Under the pieces are notes generated by a model. That model was not told the DNA's origin, searched no databases, and saw only the letters and a program-made list of their open reading frames with translations. From Allolobophora icterica (lineage: Eukaryota > Annelida > Clitellata > Crassiclitellata > Lumbricidae), in the NCBI GenBank assembly GCA_963556255.1, contig OY744610.1, forward strand, positions 67,053,257 through 67,117,256: 64,000 nt of DNA, read 5' to 3'. The first letter of the stretch is position 1. The number at the start of each line of letters is the position of its first letter. Positions 57,046-64,000 of this stretch are shown piece by piece. A program made the translations under genes and the position numbers.

Positions 57046-58325
57046 TTCTTCTTTATGTTCTCTGCCCATTGGCAGGTTCGTATGACCAATGACGCCATCG
57101 TTCTCTGTCTTGTGCTCTTCTCTTCAGTCCACTGTATCCTTCTTCTTTTGTCATCATCCAGTCTAGCAGCATTGCCCTCGGTCTTCCTCGCGTCTTTCTC
57201 CCCTCCATCCTTCCCTCCATGATGTCTCTTAGCAGTGTCTCACTCCTTAGGATGTGCCCGATCCATTTCCTTTGTCGTCCGCGTATAGTACTTATGAGTG
57301 ATCTTTGTTCTTCTACCATTTGCAGGATTTCCTCGTTCGTCCTCCGTTCCACCCAGCTAACTCTCTCCATTCTGCGCCACACCCACATCTCGAAGGCCTC
57401 CAATCTTTTTATGTCGTCCTTCCTCATTGTCCATGTCTCGGAGCCGTACAGCACCACACTCCACACCAGTGTCTTCACCATTCTCTTCTTTAGATTCTTG
57501 CTTAAGGTTCCTCTCATCAGCTCTCCTCTTTTGTAAAATGCATCTTTTCCCATGGATATTCTTCTTTTTATTTCCTCGTGGCATCTTGCATCGTCTGTGA
57601 TCACACTTCCTAGATAGCAAAACTTCTCCACCTGTTCTATTTCTTGTCCGTTTAGTGTGATCTTTATTGTTTGTGGTATTATACCGCTTCTCTTGTTTAT
57701 CTTCATTACCTTTGTCTTCTTTACGTTTATTTTCATTTCATATTCCAGTGATACCGTATTTAGACGATCCATCATCCTTTGTAAGCCCTCCTGGCTAGTT
57801 GCCAGCATCGCCTGGTCATCTGCAAATCTCAATGCCTTCACCCTTCTTCCTCCTACCTTTATCCCCTCCTCCATATCGTCTAGCGTTTCTCTTATGATCT
57901 CTTCTATATAGATGTTGAATAGGATTGGTGACAGTGGGCATCCTTGTCTTACCCCTCTTCCTATTTTTCCTGGTTCTGAGTACTCTCCATCAACTCTTAT
58001 TTTCACTCTTTGTCCCATGTATAGATTACCTATCAATCTTCTTTCTCTCCAATCCACCCCTTTTCTTCTCAGTATTCCCATTAGCTTTCTCCAGTCTACT
58101 CTGTCGAAAGCTTTTTCATAGTCGACGAAGCAGATATATATGTCTTGGTCATGTTGGATGCTTCTTTCTGCTATTATCCTCAATGCTGCTATCGCATCTC
58201 TTGTCCCCTTTCCCTTTCTAAACCCATATTGGTCCTCTCCCAAGCAATTTTCTGCTTCCGCCTTTGTCTGCAGTCTCTTTGTTATAATTCTTAGCAGGAT
58301 TTTTGATGCATGTGTCAGAAGGCTT
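57046..58325 (-). mobile_element. RTE-type LINE, 5'-truncated
   Basis: The background unit at 35,840 reads TCGCTCAGTTTAGACACC without interruption. Here GTTTCGCTCTGTTT and CGTTTAGACACC are separated by 1.28 kb of LINE on the minus strand. The element ends just after the ORF stop in a short AAGAAGAA stretch, as RTE elements do. No clear TSD. Confidence 0.8.
57053..58324 (-). pseudogene. RTE-type reverse transcriptase, C-terminal two thirds
   Basis: The frame is open from about 58,324 ([15 protein letters not shown]) without a start codon; the first ATG is at 58,243. Motifs are [15 protein letters not shown] (motif 2a), [14 protein letters not shown] (motif A), [18 protein letters not shown] (motif B), [10 protein letters not shown] (motif C), [27 protein letters not shown] and [17 protein letters not shown] is the catalytic aspartate pair. 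The endonuclease and the first part of RT are missing through 5' truncation. There are no stops, so the copy is fairly recent. Plus-strand frames of 60-105 residues here are shadows. Confidence 0.9.
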
Positions 58326-59189
58326 ATCGTTTAGACACCTTTAAATCAAGATTTCAAACCTTATATATACCTCATTTCCTTTCAAACATTTGATAAATTC
58401 ATCTCCTTTTCAGTCATCAAGTTCGAAGTCAGTGTTAATATCGACTTTACCGTTAATAAAATTAAATCACTTTTAATTATTTCAAAGTAGTATTACTAAT
58501 GTAAGGAATATATTCGACGATCCTCTTTGCTACCAACAATTTGTCTAAAAAATGATAAAGATTAAAAAAGAACCTCAGTGTAGAAATTCCGCAACTGCCA
58601 ATACTATAGCGGTGCCAATCCAAATACAAAATTCTATGTAGGAGGAAAGCAACGCTAATCATCTTTGTTATTATACAGCGTCGTTAAGCAACAATTAAAG
58701 TTGAAAACTGAATTTCGATCACTTTGTCCGATATATACCAAGCGAACAGTGAGAATGGCGATTAAATGTCGTTAAGCTGTTCCCAACTAATCGGCAAGAA
58801 TAGTTCAGAATAATTTTTTTACGATCATTAATGCGATGAAATGTCGTTTAATTGTTCCCAACCAATTTGCTGATATGAAAAATTGTCCCCTTGTCATTAA
58901 AAGTAAATTTATTGTGCTTTATTGTACGAACAACTGTGGTGGTGGTTGCGGTTTAACGACACTGTGTCATAACGAATATGATTAGCATCGCCCTCCTTGT
59001 ACAGAGTACTAGCAGTAGCGGATGGATGGATGATTCAAAAGTTTAACGACATCTTAATGCAACAGAGGCCGTTGTCGTCGACAGAAATTACTTTGGAATA
59101 TTACAGCTAGCAGTTGCGCAGTTAAACCATAAACTGTACACAGGGCCAGAAATTCAAGACTTAAAGATGTCTAAACATATCCTAATATA
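58326..59189. repeat. Background unit, right half (paralogous to 35,855-36,620)
   Basis: TTTAGACACCTTTAAATCAA, AGTAGTATTACTAATGTAAG, GCTAATCATCTTTGTTATTA, AACAGTGAGAATGGCGATTA and ACTGTGTCATAACGAATATG follow in the same order as at 35.9-36.6 kb. Confidence 0.65.
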
Positions 59190-59453
59190 TAGTGCTTTTT
59201 TCTAGAAAAAAAAGGTTCCGGAACGGAACAATAAGTTCCGGAACTGAACAATTATGGGCGGGCTAAAATTCCGAGGAAACAGGATTGGGGGTTGGTAAGG
59301 GTCTCAATAAACACTGAAAACAGTTCAAAACACTGAAATTAAATTAAAATAACTAAATTATTGCTTTTTTAATGAAATAAATAAATTACTTTTTAGGTGC
59401 TGAAAAAGGTGCCGGAAAGCCGTTACGGTGCGTTCCGGCTGAAAAAAGCACTG
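59190..59453. mobile_element. hAT-type MITE, 264 bp, perfect 8-bp TSD
   Basis: CTAATATA is duplicated at 59,182-59,189 and 59,454-59,461. The ends TAGTGCTTTTTTC and GAAAAAAGCACTG are inverted repeats of the hAT type. The interior is non-coding, with GGTTCCGGAACGGAAC palindromes. The paralogous unit at about 36,622 (TTATCCTAAAATAATTCG) lacks it. Confidence 0.9.
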
Positions 59454-59972
59454 CTAATATAATTCGCAGCATTGAAGTTTATTATCAAATCTTACATCGG
59501 CCAAGGCCGTTGATGTAAATCTTGCCCTTTAGAACTCTAAAGCAATTCTAAGGACTCGCAAGCGATTGCTGGAAATAAGATATTATTAGCAATTTAATTA
59601 AAATTAGCAGTTTGAATTGTCTTGAAAATTGACTAAAACTGATTCTATTACATTTAGTAGCCTTAAACTGTTAACGATATAGTGTTGAAGCCTTTCTCTC
59701 GTTCTGATCTGAAATCATAACTGAATGCAACGTAAAATGAGTTTTTATACACAGTGAGTAAGTTGAATTTAAGGTGTCGAAGAAGAACCAAGTCAGTATT
59801 CGGAGTTTAATGATAACCGTGTGGCTACCAGGTCGTTGATTTCCACTCATCTTAGACAGAGAAACAACAGCTCCACGCTAGATCGCCATAAACACGTAGT
59901 TAGCATGGGATCCACAACTTAAAAACAACACTGGACATGATTAAAACGTGTAAACCAAAGTGCGGTTAGCAG
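59454..59972. other. Background units, no gene seen
   Basis: It contains the 34.35-kb paralogue (59,735-59,935) with GAATTTAAGGTGTCGAAGAA and a LINE-C tail AAAGTGCGGTTAGCAGTTGG into which SINE-2 is inserted. Confidence 0.5.
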
Positions 59973-60200
59973 TTGGATTAGTGGTAAGTTCGGCGCCTTG
60001 TGACCTGAGGGTTGCAGGTTCGAATCCCACTCTAGCCGCTGCGTACGGACCTTGGGCAAGTCCTTCACTCGCGATTGCTCGTGGCGCTTCGGCGTGAAAA
60101 CTCCGACACAATGCTGTAGTCGGGAGCACCTCTGAGTAGTAGTTGACTTCGAAAGGCGCTATTAAAATATCCGAAATAAAAATTAATAAATAAAGGATAT
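59973..60200 (+). mobile_element. SINE-2 inserted in a LINE-C tail
   Basis: ATTAGTGGTAAGTTCGGCGC, GGTTGCAGGTTCGAATCCCA (box B), CTTGGGCAAGTCCTTCACTC, GGCGCTTCGGCGTGAAAACT, GGGAGCACCTCTGAGTAGTA and AAGGCGCTATTAAAATATCC. It lies between TGCGGTTAGCAGTTGG and AAAGGATATACTTACTTACT, which are contiguous in the 9.5-kb LINE-C tail. Confidence 0.75.
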
Positions 60201-60869
60201 ACTTACTTACTTACTAACTTACATACTTACTTACAACGTATGGCATAAAAGGCCGTTCACATCGATAGGCAACATTTTTCTCCACTCTTAACCGTACAAT
60301 TTTATCTTGGTTTTAACTCATGCACGATTATTATTACTATTTATTCATCTAATTAACGAATCTTTTGTAAGAAAGGTGATGCCACTGTTATAAGATATAA
60401 TCATATCTGACAGATTGGATTGTGTGCCTCAATATTGGAGAATGTCACTTCACAACAGCTGAACTGAGTAAAATACGACGATTAAGCGCAGGAGCAATCA
60501 TAACTAATTAATTTGACGAAAATCATTTATATATGACTCTGATGGCAACCATATTAAAGGTGTCTAAGAAGAACGTGATTATTCTTCGCATTTTCAAGAG
60601 TTTAACGATATCTTGCAGCACCATATTTGAGTTGGGGTCGATAGTAATAAAAACAATTCATAGTTCACGCGGTTATTAGACATATCCACGACATTAAAAG
60701 CGGTTGAAGTCGATTAGAAAATCTCATAGCATCAATGAGAGAAACGCTGTGATATACAATAAAACGAATATTCAGAATAGTGATTGTGTTCTTACAGTCT
60801 AACGGCATCTTGTGGCATCTTTTGGCCTCAAAGCCTTTGACATTATCTCAAAGAAAAGTCAATTCCACC

Positions 60870-61078
60870 CAGGGCTGTAGTCGAGGGTATACGCGGGTAT
60901 ACAGCGTATACTCACCTCTAGAGACCGTATACTCACCTCACAAAATATTTATATTTATTTATATTAAAATACTGTAGCGTATACTCACAAAATACTGTAG
61001 CGTATACTCACCTCTAATTTATTTCGGAAAACTAACCGGTATCGTGTACTCGCCTCTAACTTTACCACTACAGCCCTG
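60870..61078. mobile_element. hAT-type MITE, 209 bp, perfect 8-bp TSD
   Basis: ATTCCACC is duplicated at 60,862-60,869 and 61,079-61,086. The ends CAGGGCTGTAGT and ACTACAGCCCTG are inverted repeats. The paralogue at about 47,827 reads CCAATTCCACCTTATTG without it. Inside, GTATACTCACCTC is repeated four to five times. Confidence 0.92.
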
Positions 61079-61844
61079 ATTCCACCTTATGCAGGTCGTT
61101 CAATTTAACTAACGATTAGTAGACCTGGTTCTTTTCCCATTGTTTTTACGATATATTGTGGCATCAAAGGCTGGAGAAAGTAGGAAGGCAACATCAACAG
61201 CCTGAGGTATTGTTAAACACTGGAAACTAACAGCACATCCTATACACCTCTTTTATCGAATACAATTGTCATATAAGTATCCGTGGGTGAAGCGCCCTTT
61301 AGTTTCTGTCTATAAGTCAGTAATAAGATGTCGCAAATCAATAGAACCTACTATTACTAAGTAATAATATCAGATGAGAAACATGGTTAATAGGAGTTTG
61401 TAACAGCCGAGTACTTAGGCCATCTCAATACGTAGAACTGACTACGGTATGGGATTGGCGAGTCATCGGTTGATGGTTCATGCATGGGTAGAAGGAGACC
61501 GGATGCCGCTGGCTCGCGAGTTCCTTCCCATCTCGTTTCTCACGTTTGCAACGAACCTGGGGTTAAGATGATTATTATAACAATGAACAATTTAATGTCG
61601 AGGAAAAGCAGATGGCGTTCCCGTGTTGGACTGATAACGGCTCATATGATGGCAATTGAAGCGATTAACGAAATTACAAATATATAGAGTCTGGACAAAG
61701 CCAATAAAAGGTGTTTAATGAGAACCTAATGTTTTCCTGCCCCGTTCAGTATATATAGCGAAATCTTCAGTCTGATAAGGCCGTTGACAACAGGCATAGA
61801 ACAGACAGACAGACAGACAGACAAAAAAGTTTTATACGGGGAGA

Positions 61845-61915
61845 ATGATTGAACCCGTACTCTCCGCGTTACAAGGCAAGAACTCTAACCAATGGGTTAC
61901 CGGGTTCTACTAAGA
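61845..61915 (-). other. Degenerate tRNA-like sequence
   Basis: Third copy of the relic seen at 38,372 and 48,766. The minus strand has GGTAACCCATTGGTTAGAGT and GTACGGGTTCAATCATTCTC. Confidence 0.4.
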
Positions 61916-62645
61916 AGATCATGCCTTCTGTCATTCGATGGATGGATTGATGGAGAGTTTAACAACACCTTATGGCGACAAAATCCGCTAACGCGGACAG
62001 AAATTACTTTTGAACAGCATAGCTCCTCTAGCAGTTCTAAAACAAAACAGTTTTTGCGCTTTCTAAAAAATATTCGATTGCCTTGTGCGTTTCTTATATA
62101 GCCTCGGTTGACAACGTTTTAAAGGTGTTTAAAGAGAACGCTCTAATCAACTGCACTAAATATATATACAGCTGTTCATTACCTAATCTAAGATTTCTGA
62201 ATAGGGCGCTCTAACGCAACGTATATCGCGTCCCATTTATATATAGCATCGATTGGTAACGAATGTTTAAGGTGAGCGCTCTGAACAAACAGCTGATTGG
62301 TTACCAAGAGTTTAAAAGAAAACTACTTTTGACAGAAAAAAAGGTAAATGAAGAATTATCACATGCATTAATTATTCAAAATAATCGTTATCAAAGTAAA
62401 TTAGGACAGCACATAAGGAGATTGCCATCTGCATGACGGACAAATGAACAAAGGAACATTCTCCAAGAAAATAGAACTTTAAAAACTATATTATAAAATA
62501 ATATGTACATTGTCGCGTGAGGAGATCGACAACAACGACGAGATGGCATCATCATTATGATGTAAGCGTCGTTGCTGGTCGAGATAGGATGATGACGGAC
62601 GAAAGCCAGCCTCCACTTGGGCAACAATGAAGGCCGCGAGGCCCA

Positions 62646-62713
62646 GGTGTAATCGGACACCACACAGCCAAGGTGTAATAGGACACCTCGCGGCTATGGT
62701 GTAACCAGACACC
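62646..62713. repeat. Three GGTGT-N6-ACACC hairpin repeats in U3
   Basis: GGTGTAATCGGACACC, GGTGTAATAGGACACC and GGTGTAACCAGACACC start at 62,646, 62,672 and 62,698, exactly 26 bases apart. Each is a small inverted repeat. In the LTR upstream of the TATA box they could be transcription-factor sites. Confidence 0.8.
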
Positions 62714-63065
62714 GCCCGCGCTGCAGGCGAGCGACGACCCGCGTATCGAGGAGCAATCTGACACTAATTGACGATAGCTTGACGTGGGGAGGGGGGCTGA
62801 CTGATGCACGCTGGAGTTCCTACTTAACAGAAGGGAACGGAGAACACGGGACTCGTACTACTGACGAACGCGACGTGTGAACATCGGTCGAGCGATCAAC
62901 ATCGGGAGGAACGACCAGCGGCGGCGGCAGAGTATTAGTCCGTCAGATTCAGAGACTGACGCGAAAGAACGATCTGTAGTTAGGCTGTACGAAGCAACAT
63001 TTGAGATAGTCCGATTTAATATCTAAACGCTTTAATACTACGTGGAAGTTCCCGTAGAGTTAGTG

Positions 63066-63074
63066 TATATATAT
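63066..63074 (+). promoter_or_regulatory. Candidate TATA box of the LTR
   Basis: TATATATAT stands about 85 bases before AATAAA (63,152-63,157), in the position expected for a U3 promoter and R polyadenylation signal. Confidence 0.5.
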
Positions 63075-63239
63075 TTGTTTCTTTAATTAACTTCATTTAT
63101 TAATTAAACAAAGTTCGTCGTGAATCTTCTATAGAAAAGTTAGGCACGTTAAATAAAAGTGCAAGTAAAAGAACAAGCAATCGAGGGTCGACATCAACAC
63201 ACGGCAAACACACCACAGGGCGACTTCCGATTGCGACAT

Positions 63240-63256
63240 TGGCGCAGTCGACAGGA
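63240..63256 (+). promoter_or_regulatory. Primer-binding site
   Basis: TGGCGCAGTCGACAGGA begins one base after the LTR end. TGG pairs with the CCA end of a tRNA primer. The position and wording are like those of Gypsy/BEL-type elements. The exact tRNA is not assigned. Confidence 0.75.
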
Positions 63257-63766
63257 TTTTCAACTGAAGACGTCACGACGAAGAGCGGAACCGGAAACGG
63301 AAAAGAGGAATCTCAACAGATCGGGACCAGCGGCGAATACAACCCTTCGCAACTGGAGAAATCGAGTGCCGGACTCCTGAGGACGAAGGACTCGAAGGAA
63401 CCGACAGCAACAGGCAAGGACGAGGAACAAGAGCGCCAACGGACGACCGACCATCGCTAGCAACGACGGACGGGAGTGGCAACGGAGGACAGCGGATCAG
63501 CCAAGATACCAAAAGACGGAACACGCTCGACGTATCAGAGGGTAAGTCCTTACTGGTAGTCGTGGTAATCTGTGAGGTTGCGGTTGAGGTCTGGATGAGG
63601 ATTGGTGTGCGAATAGCCGAGGCTTTTGCGTAGCTCCTTTTGCTCAGTTCTGTTCTTGTTGTATTTGTGGTAGAATTTTAGGACGTTGTTTTCTTTGATT
63701 TCTGACCAACGGTGACTCTCCTCTAACTTACTTATCTTTTTCTATTAGTGAGCGGACTGTTGGAAG
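63257..63766 (+). other. Untranslated leader of the LTR retrotransposon
   Basis: This is a 510-base, purine-rich leader between primer-binding site and gag. Two overlapping short frames (to 63,380 and 63,460) have acidic, low-complexity composition and no motif. Confidence 0.5.
63542..63748 (+). other. Possible 207-nt intron in the leader
   Basis: The donor CAGAGG|GTAAGT at 63,542 is close to consensus. Upstream of the acceptor TCTATTAG at 63,748 are CTCTAAC (a branch-point-like word) and a pyrimidine-rich TTATCTTTTTCTATTAG. Gag ATG follows 18 bases later. Prediction only. Confidence 0.4.
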
Positions 63767-64000
63767 ATGGATAAGTTGTCGGTAGAGAAAAGAGTGAGGG
63801 TGCAGAACGCGCCCCATCACAGACTAGTCGCATATCTGAGAAAGATGGGACTAGGAGAGAAGGAATTGAATTACATGAATATGAACCAGCTCCGAGAGGC
63901 TAGCGCCGAAATAATTGTTTCTGGACGGGAGGCCCCGCCAGAAGTAAGTGAGGAAGTAAACATAGGTAGCCTAGAGACCAGTATTCGCTCGACAAGGCTG
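63767..64000 (+). CDS. Gag N-terminus of the LTR retrotransposon, runs off the window
   Basis: ATG at 63,767 opens 78 codons with no stop up to the window end: MDKLSVEKRVRVQNAP, LRKMGLGEKELNYMN and NQLREASAEIIVSGRE are representative. The position after LTR, primer-binding site and leader makes this the structural Gag polyprotein that forms the retrotransposon particle. The visible part is hydrophilic and probably helical, with no zinc knuckle yet. The family (Gypsy or BEL/Pao) cannot be settled without pol. The intact frame and sharp LTR ends suggest a young insertion. Confidence 0.65.
   Translation, partial: MDKLSVEKRVRVQNAPHHRLVAYLRKMGLGEKELNYMNMNQLREASAEIIVSGREAPPEVSEEVNIGSLETSIRSTRL

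Larger units (their letters stand above)
60290..62510. repeat. Segmental repeat, paralogous to 47,195-49,400
   Basis: It has the same order of anchors as the 47-49 kb copy (AATTTTATCTTGGTTTTAAC to AAGAAAATAGAACTTTAAAA). It is interrupted by the MITE at 60,870 and cut off on the right by the LTR element. A (GACA)n run lies at about 61,800-61,823. No gene. Confidence 0.8.
62511..63238 (+). mobile_element. 5' LTR of an LTR retrotransposon
   Basis: The 728-bp LTR starts TGTCGCGTGAGG and ends GATTGCGACA, so it has TG...CA ends with the short inverted repeat TGTCGC/GCGACA. It interrupts the background sequence AATAATATGTATATAT seen intact at 38,760 and 49,390. Within it are three GGTGT-N6-ACACC hairpin repeats (62,646-62,713), a TATATATAT box (63,066) and AATAAA (63,152). 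The 3' LTR is beyond the window, so LTR identity cannot be compared. Confidence 0.85.

Noticed and set aside
57022..58334. Plus-strand hydrophobic frames of 60-105 residues
   Set aside because: Antisense shadows of the RTE reverse transcriptase on the minus strand.

Overview
The window looks like gene-poor, repeat-rich DNA from an animal nuclear genome. It holds several clades of non-LTR retrotransposon (LINEs), tRNA-derived SINEs, a Tc1/mariner relative, hAT-type MITEs, an LTR retrotransposon and long microsatellites. There are no operons, ribosome-binding sites or bacterial-type genes. The mixture fits a marine invertebrate, perhaps a lophotrochozoan such as a mollusc. That is inference and I cannot name a species. 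I recognise no host protein-coding gene, and every recognisable reading frame belongs to a transposable element. LINE-A, -B, -C and -D and SINE-1, -2, -3 and -4 are working names used only in this answer.

Layout. 1-1,380 holds retrotransposon 3' tails, a Mutator-like transposase scrap and a LINE-C end. 1,380-16,115 is a tandem segmental duplication (copy A 1,380-7,790, copy B 7,962-16,115). Later insertions differ between the copies and serve as natural empty-site controls, and about 500 bp is inverted in copy B. 16,460-17,806 is a palindromic element with 346-bp arms around four 165-bp tandem units. 17,807-21,400 is background with a SINE, a strong hairpin and a tRNA-Asp-like sequence. 21,415-28,354 is a block of two LINE-A insertions, each with its 5' part inverted, bracketed by one 12-bp target-site duplication (TSD). 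28,600-36,640 holds LINE-C and L2-like ends, a chimeric SINE, a degenerate DD37D mariner (maT-like) and LINE-A/B fragments. 36,638-44,560 holds a tRNA-head/LINE-D chimera, L2-like remnants and a second palindromic element (42,433-43,197). 44,560-62,510 repeats the same background units (47.2-49.4 kb matches 60.3-62.5 kb). Into these are inserted a LINE-A copy with a clean TSD, an RTE-type LINE, two hAT MITEs with perfect 8-bp TSDs, SINE-2 copies and a 192-bp CA microsatellite. 62,511-64,000 is the 5' end of an LTR retrotransposon: LTR, primer-binding site, a leader with a possible intron, and the start of gag, cut by the window edge.

The unifying observation is a short module that recurs dozens of times on both strands. 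It runs from about GTCAACGGCC, through ATAAGATGTCGTTAAAC, to an AAT-rich tail. TSDs around four insertions (12,394-13,777; 54,491-56,556; 7,020-7,108; and the 21.4-28.4 kb block) indicate that it is the 3' terminus of the I-superfamily LINEs here. One 89-bp insertion with its own 10-bp TSD shows that the tail has been mobilised almost alone. A second recurrent motif, AAAGGTGTCTAA, accompanies it about fifty times. Most unannotated sequence consists of diverged copies of long units built from these modules.
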